64,000 bases of DNA. Origin: an uncultured Caulobacterales bacterium (GTDB lineage Bacteria > Pseudomonadota > Alphaproteobacteria > Caulobacterales > Caulobacteraceae). Both the position numbers and the translations under genes were made by a program. The stretch covers positions 1 to 64,000 of the forward strand of contig CAILTK010000063.1 of the NCBI GenBank assembly GCA_903837135.1. Reading direction: 5' to 3'. The notes under the pieces are model-generated. The model was not told where the DNA came from, did not search any database, and worked only from the letters and a program-made list of their open reading frames with translations. Every line of letters begins with the position of its first letter. Within the stretch, counting starts at the first letter, position 1. Shown in pieces: positions 24,844 to 34,057 of the stretch.

Positions 24844-27021
24844 GTGGACCCGATGGAAGCCATCAAGATCACCTTCTTTCAGGAGTGTGAGGAGCAGCTT
24901 GCGGAGCTGGAATCCGGCCTTCTCCTCATGGAGGCCGGAGAGGCGGACGGCGAGGTCATCAACGCTGTCTTCCGCGCCGTACACTCCATCAAGGGAGGCG
25001 CTGGCGCCTTCGGTCTGGACGATCTTGTCCGCTTCGCCCACGTATTCGAAACCGCCCTCGACGAGGTCCGTACCGGCCGGCTGGCGCCCGATCCCCAGAC
25101 GGTGTTGAAGCCGATGCTTCGCGCCGCCGACGTTCTCGCAGATCTCGTGCGCGTCGCCCGCGACGGTGGGACCGTCGACGAAGCGCGGGTGCTGCAGATC
25201 GCCGAGGAGCTGAAGCTTGCGTCTCCGGTGGCCGCTGAGGCGCCGGGCGAGGATATGTCCGAGATCGTTTTCGGTTTCGCGCCGCCACCGTTCCTGGGGG
25301 ACGAGCCGGATGGAATTGCGGCGATGATCGGCGTCCCGTGGGCCATCCACTTCAAACCGAAAGCCGAACTCTACGCCAACGCCAACGAAGCCGGTTTGAT
25401 TCTGCGCGAGTTGGGTCATCTGGGCGAAATCGCGCTGACCCTGGATACGACTGCGTTGCCGCCGCTCGAGTCGATGGATCCCGAGGGCGCCTATCTCGCC
25501 TGGGACATCGTGCTCACGACCGAGCGGGCGGAAAGCGACATTCACGACGTCTTTGAATTCGTCGACGGGGACTGCGAGCTCTCGATCGAAGCCAAGATCG
25601 CCGGCGACCGGCCGTCCGAGTCCGCCGATCCCACGTCGGTCGAGCCGCCCCTCGACGTGATGGCCCTGATCCGCAGGGTTCAGGGCGGCGCCGAAAGCGC
25701 CCCCGAGATGCCGGCCTCCCCTGAGGTCGCGCCCCCCGTGATCGTCGCGCAGGCGGCCGAACCCGCGGCGGCGAAGGCCCCCGCGCGTGCGGAGTCGGCG
25801 GTTTCGTCGGCCGGCGGCTCCACCATCCGGGTCGATCTGGATCGCGTGGATCGTCTGATCGATCTTGTCGGCGAACTCGTCATCAACCAGGCGATGCTGT
25901 CCCAGCGGGTCATGGAGGCGGGCATCGCCGGGGCTTCGGCCATCGGCATGGGCCTGGACGAACTCGAGCAACTCTCGAGGGAAATCCAAGACAGCGTCAT
26001 GGCGATCCGCGCCCAGCCGGTCAAATCGGTGTTCCAGCGCATGCCGCGCCTGGCCCGGGAAGTGGCGGCCATGACCGGTAAGCAGGTTCGGCTCGTGACC
26101 GACGGCGAAGGCACCGAGGTCGACAAGACGGTGATTGAGCGGTTGGCCGATCCGCTGACCCACATGATCCGAAACGCCATCGACCATGGCTTGGAGACGC
26201 CTGCCGATCGCATCGCCTCAGGCAAGCATCCCGAAGGCGTCGTACGGCTGTCCGCCGGTCACCGATCCGGCCGGATCGTCATCGAAATCTCTGACGACGG
26301 CGCGGGAATAAATCGGGCCAAGGTGCGTGAGATCGCCATCAAGAAGGGGCTGATCGCCGCCGAGACCATTTTGAGCGAGGAGGAGATCGACAACCTGATC
26401 TTCCTGCCGGGCTTCTCGACCGCCGCGGAAGTCTCCGACATTTCCGGACGAGGCGTCGGTATGGATGTGGTCAAGCGGTCGATCCAGGCTCTCGGCGGTC
26501 GTATCTCCATCTCATCCAGGCCGGGCAAGGGCTCCACCTTCGTTTTGAGTCTTCCGCTGACCTTGGCGGTGCTGGACGGCATGGTGGTCTCCCTTGGCGA
26601 GCAGACGATGGTCGTACCGCTCACCTCGATCGTGGAGACCCTTCAACCCAAGGCCGCGGCTGTTCACGCGTTGGGCGACTCCCGGGTGATCGCCGTTCGC
26701 GACACCTTCGTGCCGCTGATCGATGTCGGGCAGATCCTCGGGTATCGCGCCGAGATGCTGAAGCCCGGCGATGGCGTGGTTCTGCTGATCGAGGCGGATG
26801 GGGGCGCGCGAGCCGCGCTGCTTGTGGAAGCCATCCAAGGGCAGCGGCAGGTCGTGATCAAAAGCCTTGAGGCAAACTACCGACACGTGCCCGGCATCGC
26901 GGCCGCCACCATCCTTGGCGATGGCCGTGTCGCCCTGATCCTCGACGTCGACGCGGTCGTCGCGGTCTCGCGCACCGGCGAACCCACTTCCCTTGAACCC
27001 CAATTCCAAATGATGGCCTGA
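24844..27021 (+). CDS. cheA: chemotaxis histidine kinase CheA (cluster 2)
   Basis: A 725-residue CheA. HPt with His47 (RAVHSIKGGAGAFG); a long middle region (about 130-330) with a P2-like domain and an Ala/Pro-rich linker; dimerisation from about 335 (VDRLIDLVGELVINQ); ATPase motifs MIRNAIDHGLE, DDGAGIN and GRGVGMDVVK; a C-terminal CheW-like domain. The GTG start has AGGA eight bases upstream; the ATG nine bases later is an alternative. It is longer than the cluster 1 CheA mainly in the linker. Its partner CheW starts 3 bases after the stop. Confidence 0.95.
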   Translation: MDPMEAIKITFFQECEEQLAELESGLLLMEAGEADGEVINAVFRAVHSIKGGAGAFGLDDLVRFAHVFETALDEVRTGRLAPDPQTVLKPMLRAADVLADLVRVARDGGTVDEARVLQIAEELKLASPVAAEAPGEDMSEIVFGFAPPPFLGDEPDGIAAMIGVPWAIHFKPKAELYANANEAGLILRELGHLGEIALTLDTTALPPLESMDPEGAYLAWDIVLTTERAESDIHDVFEFVDGDCELSIEAKIAGDRPSESADPTSVEPPLDVMALIRRVQGGAESAPEMPASPEVAPPVIVAQAAEPAAAKAPARAESAVSSAGGSTIRVDLDRVDRLIDLVGELVINQAMLSQRVMEAGIAGASAIGMGLDELEQLSREIQDSVMAIRAQPVKSVFQRMPRLAREVAAMTGKQVRLVTDGEGTEVDKTVIERLADPLTHMIRNAIDHGLETPADRIASGKHPEGVVRLSAGHRSGRIVIEISDDGAGINRAKVREIAIKKGLIAAETILSEEEIDNLIFLPGFSTAAEVSDISGRGVGMDVVKRSIQALGGRISISSRPGKGSTFVLSLPLTLAVLDGMVVSLGEQTMVVPLTSIVETLQPKAAAVHALGDSRVIAVRDTFVPLIDVGQILGYRAEMLKPGDGVVLLIEADGGARAALLVEAIQGQRQVVIKSLEANYRHVPGIAAATILGDGRVALILDVDAVVAVSRTGEPTSLEPQFQMMA

Positions 27022-27024
27022 GCT

Positions 27025-27489
27025 ATGACCGACCTCAATTCCGCCTCTGGACCCAATCGCGAACTGGTCGCCTTTCGTATCGGCGCTCAGGAGTTCTGCG
27101 TCGACATCACGGCTGTTCGTGAGATCCGCGGGTGGACAAAGACGACGGCGCTGCCCCGCGCCCCGGCCTACGTCAGCGGCGTCGTCAATCTTCGGGGCGC
27201 CGTGCTGCCCATCGTCGATCTCGCGCTTCGCCTAGGGTCGGTCAGTACCGAACCGAACGAGCGTCACGTCATCATCGTCACTCAGATCGGAACACAGATC
27301 GTCGGCCTGCTGGTCGATGCGGTCTCCGACATCATCACCGTGACCAACAGCGATGTGCAACCGACCCCGGACGTAGCGTCGGAAATGGTGAAGAGCTTCG
27401 TTCAGGGCATCCTGGCGATCGACGGGCGAATGATCAGCCTGATCGCGATGGATCACGTGCTTCCCGAGCTTCAGCTCGAAGCTGCTTGA
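27025..27489 (+). CDS. cheW: coupling protein CheW (cluster 2)
   Basis: A 154-residue CheW, close to the family's minimal length: [44 protein letters not shown] and [14 protein letters not shown]. It links the soluble receptor at 22385 to CheA. The stop overlaps the cheR ATG by one base. This is the only CheW of cluster 2, whereas cluster 1 encodes two. Confidence 0.94.
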   Translation: MTDLNSASGPNRELVAFRIGAQEFCVDITAVREIRGWTKTTALPRAPAYVSGVVNLRGAVLPIVDLALRLGSVSTEPNERHVIIVTQIGTQIVGLLVDAVSDIITVTNSDVQPTPDVASEMVKSFVQGILAIDGRMISLIAMDHVLPELQLEAA

Positions 27490-28385
27490 TGTCGGTCAAT
27501 CGTCCCGGAGCCCATTCGAACGACGAGCGCCTCGTCGATGGCGAATTCCTGTTCACGCTCGGGGACTTTCGCACCATAGCGGCCATGTTGCATGGGGACG
27601 CGGGGATCGCTCTCCTCGAGTCCAAGGCCACGCTTGTCTATTCGCGCCTCGCCAAGCGTTTGCGCATACTCGGCATCGAAAGCTTTCGTGACTATTGCGC
27701 CCTGGTCGTCAGCGCCGAAGGCGCAGACGAGCGGGTCCGCATGCTGGCCGCCCTGACCACGAATGTGACGCGCTTTTTTCGCGAACCCCACCATTTCGAA
27801 CACCTGAAGACCAAGGTGCTACCGCCGCTGCTCGACGCCGCCAGACGTGGAGAGCGCGTCCGTCTCTGGTCCGCAGCCTGCTCGAGCGGCCAGGAGCCCT
27901 ACTCGATGGCGCTCACCATCCTGTCGCTGATGCCGGACGCGGCGAATTACGACGTCAAGATCCTCGCCTCCGACATCGACCCGAACATGGTCGCTTCGGG
28001 AGCCGCGGGCGTTTACGGCGCGGCCGCGCTCGAGCCGGTTCCTCAGAGCCTGCGCGATCGGTGGTTCGCCGCCGCGCCTCAAGGGCGCGGAGAGGCGCAG
28101 TGGTGCGTGCGTCCGGAGTTGAAAGCACTGGTCAGCTTCCGGGAACTCAACCTGATCGGCGACTGGCCGATGAAGGGGACGTTCCAGGCGATCTTCTGCC
28201 GTAACGTCGTGATCTATTTCGATGACGAAACCCAGGCGCGCGTGTGGAGCCGCTTCGCTCCCAAGCTATGCGCCGGCGGCTCTCTCTTCATCGGTCACTC
28301 GGAACGTATCGCCGGCCCGGCGGCCACCCTGTTCCAACCGACCGGCATAACCAGCTACAGCCTGAGATCCGGAGGCGTGCGGTGA
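27489..28385 (+). CDS. cheR: chemoreceptor methyltransferase CheR (cluster 2)
   Basis: A 298-residue CheR. CheR_N helices are followed by [14 protein letters not shown], the SAM loop [25 protein letters not shown] and [11 protein letters not shown]. It starts at 27489, overlapping the cheW stop by one base; a longer frame upstream is a shadow of cheW. The receptor of this operon ends in WEEF, so its methylation may use the beta-subdomain tether site of CheR; the residues of that site cannot be judged here without alignment. Confidence 0.94.
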   Translation: MSVNRPGAHSNDERLVDGEFLFTLGDFRTIAAMLHGDAGIALLESKATLVYSRLAKRLRILGIESFRDYCALVVSAEGADERVRMLAALTTNVTRFFREPHHFEHLKTKVLPPLLDAARRGERVRLWSAACSSGQEPYSMALTILSLMPDAANYDVKILASDIDPNMVASGAAGVYGAAALEPVPQSLRDRWFAAAPQGRGEAQWCVRPELKALVSFRELNLIGDWPMKGTFQAIFCRNVVIYFDDETQARVWSRFAPKLCAGGSLFIGHSERIAGPAATLFQPTGITSYSLRSGGVR

Positions 28386-29413
28386 TCCGGGTCATCATCA
28401 TCGACGACTCCGCCACCATGCGGGGGCTGATCCGGGCCACCCTGGAGCGGGATCCGGAGATCCGCATCGTGGGCGAAGCGGCCGACCCCATCGAGGCGCG
28501 CCAGGCCATCAAGGCCCTATCCCCGGACGTCGTCACCCTCGACGTCGAAATGCCCAACATGAACGGTCTGGATTTTCTGGAGCGACTGATGCGGCTTCGC
28601 CCGATGCCGGTGGTCATGGTGTCGACGCTGACAAACAAGGGAACTGAGGCGACGCTGAACGCCCTCGCACTTGGCGCCGTCGATTGCGTCGCCAAGCCGG
28701 CGACGGCCGGTCCGAACGCCTTCGGTCAACTCGCTGAAAAGGTCAAAGCCGCCGCGGGCGCGCGCGTGCGCTCCATCAGCCCGGCGACGAACACGGCGCC
28801 GCCCGCCGGCTTTGCGCCGAACGGCAAGATCGTGGCGATCGGCTCCTCGACCGGCGGCGTCGAAGCCTTGATCACGCTTCTGTCCGGCTTCCCCACGAAC
28901 GCGCCCGCCACGGTCATCACCCAACATATGCCCGCGACGTTCACGCGCAGTTTCGCGGAGCGGCTCGATCGCGTGACGTCTCTCACCGTTACGGAGGCCG
29001 TCAACGGAGCCGCCCTTGCCCCGGGGCATGTCTATTTGGCGCCCGGCGGGGCGACCCACCTTGAGATCACGGGCGCTTCGACGCTTCGCTGCCGTCTTAT
29101 CGATGCGGATCTGGTCAACGGCCATCGCCCCTCCGTGGACGTCTTGTTCCATTCCGTCGCCAGGGCCGCCAAAGACGCGGCGGTGGGTGTCATCCTGACC
29201 GGAATGGGTCGGGACGGGGCCGCGGGCCTCCTGGCGATGCGTCAGGCGGGAGCCGCGACCCTGGGCCAAAACGAAGCCAGTTGCGTCGTCTACGGCATGC
29301 CCAAAGCCGCGATGGAGCTGGGCGCCGTTCAGCGTCAGGTCTCTTTGGAGCGCATGGCCGAACAGGTCCTAGCCCTCACCAGCGCCAACCCCAAAAGCGA
29401 GAGAGCCGCCTAA
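28382..29413 (+). CDS. cheB: chemotaxis methylesterase CheB (cluster 2)
   Basis: A 343-residue CheB with receiver D8-D9 and D54 ([11 protein letters not shown]), a short Pro/Ala linker, and the esterase triad: Ser in GSSTGGV, His in [10 protein letters not shown] and Asp in [10 protein letters not shown]. The GTG start forms GTGA with the cheR stop; the stop shares a base with the next start (TAATG). It reverses the action of CheR and, in this family, also deamidates receptor glutamines. Confidence 0.94.
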   Translation: MIRVIIIDDSATMRGLIRATLERDPEIRIVGEAADPIEARQAIKALSPDVVTLDVEMPNMNGLDFLERLMRLRPMPVVMVSTLTNKGTEATLNALALGAVDCVAKPATAGPNAFGQLAEKVKAAAGARVRSISPATNTAPPAGFAPNGKIVAIGSSTGGVEALITLLSGFPTNAPATVITQHMPATFTRSFAERLDRVTSLTVTEAVNGAALAPGHVYLAPGGATHLEITGASTLRCRLIDADLVNGHRPSVDVLFHSVARAAKDAAVGVILTGMGRDGAAGLLAMRQAGAATLGQNEASCVVYGMPKAAMELGAVQRQVSLERMAEQVLALTSANPKSERAA

Positions 29414-29805
29414 TGCCCGCCGCCGCCGCCATAAAAGTTCTGGTCGTCGACGATCAACAGACGATCCGCTCGCTCGTTCGTACCGGGCTGCAGCAGATTG
29501 GCTTCACGTCGATCAGCGAAGCTTCAGACGGCGAGGACGGTCTTAGGGCCATGCTCAGTCCGCTCCCGCCGAAGCTCGTGATTTCAGACTTCAACATGCC
29601 CAAGCTCGATGGCCTGGGTCTGCTTCGCGCCATCCGCGCCCATGAGCCGATCAAGACCACGGCCTTCATCATGCTGACCGGTCGGGCCGACACCGATCTT
29701 GTCAAGCGGGCCGCCCAGTTCGGAGCCAACAACTACCTCGTCAAGCCGTTCACTGTCGCGACCTTGAAGGAGAAGATCGAAGCCGTGTTCGGGATGGTGA
29801 CCTGA
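29413..29805 (+). CDS. cheY: CheY-type response regulator (cluster 2, second)
   Basis: A 130-residue receiver with D13-D14, phosphoacceptor D59 (ISDFNMPKLDG), MLTGRAD at the switch region and VKPFTV. It closely resembles classical enterobacterial-type CheY in length and motif and differs from the CheY at 24459 (Gly instead of Glu after the switch Thr). By position it corresponds to CheYII in the C. crescentus operon. It starts at the last base of the cheB stop, so it is translationally coupled. One of the two CheYs is probably the motor-binding form and the other a phosphate sink; which is which cannot be told. Confidence 0.93.
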   Translation: MPAAAAIKVLVVDDQQTIRSLVRTGLQQIGFTSISEASDGEDGLRAMLSPLPPKLVISDFNMPKLDGLGLLRAIRAHEPIKTTAFIMLTGRADTDLVKRAAQFGANNYLVKPFTVATLKEKIEAVFGMVT

Positions 29806-29807
29806 CG

Positions 29808-30362
29808 ATGGTCCCGCCTCTTGACCCCGCAGCCGAAAATGAACGCCGCGTCAACATCGTTCAGGGCGAGCAACGCGTCAGCGGCGATCGTTCCGTCGTC
29901 CTGACCACCCTCCTGGGATCGTGCGTCTCGGCCTGCATGCGCGACCCCATCGCCGGCGTCGGCGGTCTGAACCACTTCCTTTTGCCCGGCGACCGCCCGG
30001 GCGCCGGGGCCTCCATGAGCCACGGCGTGCACGCGATGGAGCTCCTCGTGAACGCCCTCCTCTGCCAGGGGGCCAGGCGCGAACGGCTCGAGGCGAAGCT
30101 CTTCGGCGGCGCCAACCTCATGCGCAGCCTGACGGATGTGGGCGCGATGAACGCCGCGTTCGCGGAGGATTTCCTCCGCCGAGAAGGCATCAAACACACC
30201 GGCGGAAGCCTCCGTGGAGCGCGCGGACGCCGCATTCAGTTCTGGCCCGTTTCCGGTCGGGCCCGCCAGGTATGGATGCAGTCCGAAGAGGTCCTCCCGC
30301 TCGTCGTCGAGCGGCGCTCGCCGCGTCAGGCTGTGGTGTCCGGCGCGCTGGAGCTGTTCTGA
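29808..30362 (+). CDS. cheD: chemoreceptor glutamine deamidase CheD
   Basis: A 184-residue CheD. The catalytic Cys39 lies in LLGSCVSAC and His56 in GGLNHFLLP, with the downstream HTGGSLRGARGRRIQF motif completing the active site. CheD converts receptor glutamines to glutamates and in several bacteria binds CheY or CheC. It ends GALELF, similar to the tail of the next protein (DGDLELFG). It starts 2 bases after the cheY stop, and its stop overlaps the next ATG (TGATG). Confidence 0.93.
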   Translation: MVPPLDPAAENERRVNIVQGEQRVSGDRSVVLTTLLGSCVSACMRDPIAGVGGLNHFLLPGDRPGAGASMSHGVHAMELLVNALLCQGARRERLEAKLFGGANLMRSLTDVGAMNAAFAEDFLRREGIKHTGGSLRGARGRRIQFWPVSGRARQVWMQSEEVLPLVVERRSPRQAVVSGALELF

Positions 30363-30721
30363 TGAATTCGGCGACAGAGACCCTTCGCACGGTCGCCGCG
30401 GAGGTGTCGCACCTTGCGGACATGAGCGACCGGCTCCAGGCGCTGATTAGCTCGGCGTTACTGGCGGATACCACCACAAACGCGGGCCACCTGAAGGAAT
30501 TTCAAGCCATCGATCTTTTGGTCCAGCGGCTGCACGGGGTTGCGATCTTCATCTCCGCCCTGGCTGAGACGACACACCCCGATTGGCGCGTCGACGCGGC
30601 CGCCGCTGCGGCGAACATCCCGCTGAGCGACCTTGCGCGTCGTCTCAGCGGCGCCGCGCCCACTGAACGGGCCCGTGAAGACGAACCTCTGTCGGACGGC
30701 GATCTGGAGTTGTTCGGGTGA
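30362..30721 (+). CDS. cheU: small helical chemotaxis protein in the CheU position
   Basis: A 119-residue, helical, cytoplasmic protein (TLRTVAAEVSHLADMSDRLQALIS, then FQAIDLLVQRLHGVAIFISAL). A disordered acidic tail ends LSDGDLELFG. By position between cheD and a receiver gene it corresponds to cheU of the C. crescentus mcpA operon; I recognise it by gene order, not by a known domain. The helix-plus-acidic-tail layout recalls CheZ, whose C-terminal peptide binds CheY, but it is far shorter and the CheZ catalytic motif is not obvious. It overlaps the cheD stop by one base. Confidence 0.6.
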   Translation: MNSATETLRTVAAEVSHLADMSDRLQALISSALLADTTTNAGHLKEFQAIDLLVQRLHGVAIFISALAETTHPDWRVDAAAAAANIPLSDLARRLSGAAPTERAREDEPLSDGDLELFG

Positions 30722-30724
30722 ACC

Positions 30725-31330
30725 ATGCTGAAGATAACTGATCCACAAGCGACAAAGCTTGATCTGGCTACGGCCAGCATCATGGTCGTCTCTGAGAAGT
30801 CTATAGATCAGGATATTCTTGCGCAGATGCTTATGGGATTCGGCGTATCGTCGATTCAACGAATCGCCAATATTGCCGGGGCGACGGCGGCTAGTCGCAG
30901 TGAAGTGTTCGATCTGGCCCTGATCGACTCGGGCCAAAGTGAATGCGATGGTTTCGCCCTCGCTGAGGCGATCAGACGCCAGAACGATCCGACGCTGAGG
31001 CAATTACCGATCGTGCTGATTCTCGGGCATGTACGTCCGACGGACGTGGTCAGGGCGCGTGACTGCGGCGCCAATCTTGTGCTGACCAAGCCCTTTTCGC
31101 CCCAAATCCTGTTCGACCGGATCCTCTGGATCGCGCAGGACCATAGGAAGTTCATCGAAACGACGACTTACGTAGGTCCGGATCGCCGCTTCAAAGCGTT
31201 CGGTCCCCCTTTGGGAACGAAAGGCCGCCGTAAGGACGACCTTTCCGCAACCTTGGGCGAAGCCGTCGGGGCCAATCTGAGTCAAGACGCGGTTGATGAC
31301 TTTTTCGCGCCCAAGAGGGTCTCAGTCTAA
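30725..31330 (+). CDS. degenerate receiver protein with C-terminal YVGPDRR motif (CheYIII position)
   Basis: A 201-residue protein. Residues 17-140 fold as a receiver: SIMVVSEKSIDQDIL replaces the acidic pair D-D by S-E; LALIDSGQSECDG keeps an Asp at the phospho-site; the switch Thr is replaced near LILGHVRPTD; TKPFSP keeps the Lys. One metal ligand is lost, so normal phosphorylation is doubtful. The C-terminal TYVGPDRRF region is a motif seen in many alphaproteobacterial chemotaxis-type receivers. It lies between cheU and cheE, as CheYIII does in C. crescentus. Only 3 bases separate it from cheU. Confidence 0.75.
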   Translation: MLKITDPQATKLDLATASIMVVSEKSIDQDILAQMLMGFGVSSIQRIANIAGATAASRSEVFDLALIDSGQSECDGFALAEAIRRQNDPTLRQLPIVLILGHVRPTDVVRARDCGANLVLTKPFSPQILFDRILWIAQDHRKFIETTTYVGPDRRFKAFGPPLGTKGRRKDDLSATLGEAVGANLSQDAVDDFFAPKRVSV

Positions 31331-31803
31331 TGCTGATCGCGATACATAAATCAAAGAACCCATTATCATGGCGCGCCGGTCGAAAAGGTATATCTCGACA
31401 GGATGCAGTCGCCCGCGCGGAAGAAAATTTACACTCGATAAGAGAGGCTGGGGTCGCTGAAATCGACAACATGCTTATTCTATTACAGAAGGCATCTGAC
31501 GAGTATATCTCGTCACGAGAGACGGCGGGTCGCGCTCTATACGATATATCGAACAGGCTGGGGAGCATATGCGCGACGTTCGGGTTTCCTGGACTGGGCG
31601 CGGTGGCGTACCGGCTCTGTGACCTGCTCTCCCGTTTCGATAGCGGCGTTCCCGTCAATATCGAGGCCCTCAGCGCCCACGTGGGAAGTATGCTGATAAT
31701 TCGGCAGCAACCGTTGATGGGCCGTGACGCGGAAGCGCTCATCCTTGGTCAGTTGGATAGGTTGATTGAACATCTTGTCGCGAAATCCAGCTTCGCCGCG
31801 TGA
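31330..31803 (+). CDS. cheE: helical chemotaxis-operon protein in the CheE position
   Basis: A 157-residue, helical protein with no known domain: AEENLHSIREAGVAEIDNMLILLQKASDEY, then LYDISNRLGSICATFGFPGLGAVAYRLCDLLSRF. It is the last gene of cluster 2 and occupies the position of cheE in the C. crescentus operon; the name rests on gene order. It overlaps the receiver stop by one base (TAATG). Its codon use (ATA, AGA, TTA) is noticeably more AT-rich at the 5' end than its neighbours. The function is not established; a CheY-phosphatase-like or array role is speculation. Confidence 0.6.
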   Translation: MLIAIHKSKNPLSWRAGRKGISRQDAVARAEENLHSIREAGVAEIDNMLILLQKASDEYISSRETAGRALYDISNRLGSICATFGFPGLGAVAYRLCDLLSRFDSGVPVNIEALSAHVGSMLIIRQQPLMGRDAEALILGQLDRLIEHLVAKSSFAA

Positions 31804-31925
31804 TGAGGGAGCGCTCATTGCATGACCCGCTTCCATCCAACTGAAACCGCTGGCCGGTCGGCTGCCGACTAAGTCCGCCACATCCTGAGCCTGTCGAACC
31901 GAAAGGCGGCGAGGCGCGGGGGCGC

Positions 31926-32651
31926 TCAGCCGAAGGTCCAGACCCCGGTGCGCTTGACGGCGAAGTCCTCGAGTTCGCGGGTGGTCTGCACCTCGTATTC
32001 GGCGAGGGGGCGCAAGCCCTGGGTGGAGAAGTAGCTCCGGCGGGGATCGCCCATCAGCACCATGACGCCGCGGGCGTGCGCCTCGGCGAGCCAGGCGCGC
32101 ACCCGGCCGGCGAGCGGGTTCTCATACGAGATGTCTCCCGCCAGGATCACGTCGACGTCGGGCGGCGGCGCATCCAGGAGGTTCTCCGCGGTGAAGGCGA
32201 CGCGCACCGCGTTCACCTCGGCGTTGAGGGCGATGGCGGCGGCGCAGAAGTCGTCGATGTCTGCGCACAGGCCGTGCGACGCCCCGGCCTTCATCGCCGC
32301 GACGCCCACGAGGCCGGAGCCGGCGGCGAAGTCGAGCACGCGCTGGCCGCGTACGACCTGCGGATGATCCAGCACATAGCGCGCCAGCGCCTGGCCGCCG
32401 GCCCAGGCGAAGGCCCAGAACGGCGGCGGGACGCCGATTTCGGCGAGCGCCTCCTCGGTCAGCCGCCAGATCGGGGTGATTTCATCGGCGAGGTGCAACT
32501 GGAGTTCCGGCGTGTGCGGCGGCCGCTGCAGGCGGGTATTGGCGAGGATGAAGGCGCGCCGTTCGGTGGCGGACAGGGGGGTGGGTCGCGACTCGGGAAC
32601 GTCAGCCAAAGGCGGCGACGGGATCCGTCTGTCGCTTCGCGCCGCCTCCAC
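31926..32651 (-). CDS. class I SAM-dependent methyltransferase (protein-lysine/nicotinamide N-methyltransferase-like)
   Basis: A 241-residue methyltransferase of the COG3897 group. The motif I loop is VLDFAAGSGLVGVAAMKAGA, followed by the acidic C-A-D-I-D, and the late motif is DVILAGDISYENPLA. Relatives include the ETF-beta lysine methyltransferases and PrmA-like enzymes, so a protein substrate is plausible. The GTG start has GAGGA eight bases upstream, which places the first 50 bases inside the 3' end of the desaturase gene and implies co-translation. Confidence 0.82.
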   Translation of the reverse strand: MEAARSDRRIPSPPLADVPESRPTPLSATERRAFILANTRLQRPPHTPELQLHLADEITPIWRLTEEALAEIGVPPPFWAFAWAGGQALARYVLDHPQVVRGQRVLDFAAGSGLVGVAAMKAGASHGLCADIDDFCAAAIALNAEVNAVRVAFTAENLLDAPPPDVDVILAGDISYENPLAGRVRAWLAEAHARGVMVLMGDPRRSYFSTQGLRPLAEYEVQTTRELEDFAVKRTGVWTFG

Positions 32652-33642
32652 GGGTGTGATCCTCGGCCGCCGCGGTCGCCTGCCTGAGCACGCTGAGATA
32701 GCCGGGCTGCACCTCCATGCGCGTCGTCTCGCCCTTGCCGGTCAGGATCCGGTGCGCGCGCGGCAGCCGCCAGCACGGCAGGTGCATGAACATGTGATGT
32801 TCGCAGTGGTAGTTGACGTAGTAGGGCGCCACCAGGGCCCGCTCGATCAGGTTGGCGCGGGTGGTGCGGGCATGGCGGAGCGGATCGTCGTTGTCGGGCG
32901 TCACCGCGTGCTCGGCGATGTTGCGGATGCGGGTGACCAGCGGGTACCAGGTGGCCATCGGCAGCAGCCAGAGCACCGGCCAGGTCCACCACAGGCCGGC
33001 CAGGGCGAGCGCCGTCCAGGCCAGGCCGTTGACGATCACGAACGGACCCCAGAAGGCCCACAGGGCGATTCCCACCTGTCGCCAGGTGAGATGCCGCGCC
33101 TTGCGCGTGCGGACCGCCGCGAGGGTCGGGCCGATCCGCTGCTTGTAGAACGTCTGGCCGGTCAGATCTCTGATCGCCTTGCGCCACAAGGACTTGCGCG
33201 AAATCGGGAAGGGCGCCGAAAGCGACAGGTCCGGGTCCTCCGGTTGCTGGGCGAACTTGTGGTGGGTCAGGTGGTAGGGCCGGTAGCGGGCCAGGTTGGC
33301 CCCGACCGGCGCGCCGCACAGCCAGTAGGCCGCCGCGTCGTTGATCCTCAGATCCGGATGCAGGGCCGCGTGGGCGGCGTCGTGCATCAGGATGGCGAGG
33401 CCCAGCTGGCGGGCGCCGATGATCAGCACCGCGAGGAGCACGGTCAGCGGGTTGGGCCACAGCACCACCATCGCGCCGGCCAGCCCGATCACCGCCCAGG
33501 CGTGGACGATGAGCAGCAGCCCCCGCCAGGAGGAGCGCTGGGAGAGGCTGGCCCATTCCTGTTCGGAGAAGAAGCGCTTGGGGTCGACGCGGGCGACGGC
33601 GGGCACCGGGGATCGTCTCTCTTCGTGTGGACGCGCTAGCAT
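32602..33642 (-). CDS. membrane fatty-acid desaturase
   Basis: About 346 residues from the ATG at 33642; a GTG at 33606 (334 residues) is an alternative, and the frame open to 34038 is a shadow. The three diiron histidine boxes are present: HDAAH near residue 88, HLTHH near 126 and HCEHH near 279, separated by paired hydrophobic helices (about 40-85 and 190-235). It inserts double bonds into acyl chains or related lipids at the inner membrane, using O2 and an electron donor. The substrate (acyl lipid, carotenoid or hopanoid) is not readable from sequence. Its 3' end overlaps the methyltransferase gene by 50 bases. Confidence 0.88.
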   Translation of the reverse strand: MLARPHEERRSPVPAVARVDPKRFFSEQEWASLSQRSSWRGLLLIVHAWAVIGLAGAMVVLWPNPLTVLLAVLIIGARQLGLAILMHDAAHAALHPDLRINDAAAYWLCGAPVGANLARYRPYHLTHHKFAQQPEDPDLSLSAPFPISRKSLWRKAIRDLTGQTFYKQRIGPTLAAVRTRKARHLTWRQVGIALWAFWGPFVIVNGLAWTALALAGLWWTWPVLWLLPMATWYPLVTRIRNIAEHAVTPDNDDPLRHARTTRANLIERALVAPYYVNYHCEHHMFMHLPCWRLPRAHRILTGKGETTRMEVQPGYLSVLRQATAAAEDHTRGGGAKRQTDPVAAFG

Positions 33643-33702
33643 GCGGCGCCCGGGCTGGGCTATCAAGTCCCCCGTCCTTACGTCCGCTTGATGAGGCTCT
33701 GC

Positions 33703-34050
33703 ATGCGAACCGCGGTCCCGGCCCTGGCGGCCCTGATGATCGGCCTCTGCGGCGCGTCGGCGCAGGCGGCGAGCTTCAACTGCTCCAGGGCCAAGACGCT
33801 CGACGAGAAGACCATCTGCGCGGACCGCGCGCTGAACGATCAGGACGTGCGCATGGCGGTGATGCTCGACATCTCGCGCCATTTCCTGGCCATGGGCCGA
33901 CGCGGCCAGCTCGACGACGAACAGATCGACTGGCTGCGCGGCCGCAAGGCCTGCGGCGCGAACAAGCAGTGCCTGGCCGCCGCCTACGCCCACCGGATCG
34001 ACCGGCTGCAGGGCGTGGTCGACGAAGTCGCCCACCACGGACCGTTCTAA
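33703..34050 (+). CDS. secreted LprI-like (DUF1311) protein
   Basis: A 115-residue protein with a signal peptide ending AQAA (about residue 22). The mature part has the four-cysteine layout FNCSRAKTLDEKTICADRALNDQDVRMA and RKACGANKQCLAAAYAHRIDRL, typical of the LprI/DUF1311 family, some members of which inhibit lysozyme. The ATG at 33703 is chosen because GAGG lies 6 bases upstream; starts at 33688 and 33691 lack a site. It is divergent from the desaturase gene, with a 60-base gap. Confidence 0.78.
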   Translation: MRTAVPALAALMIGLCGASAQAASFNCSRAKTLDEKTICADRALNDQDVRMAVMLDISRHFLAMGRRGQLDDEQIDWLRGRKACGANKQCLAAAYAHRIDRLQGVVDEVAHHGPF

Positions 34051-34057
34051 AGTCCCT

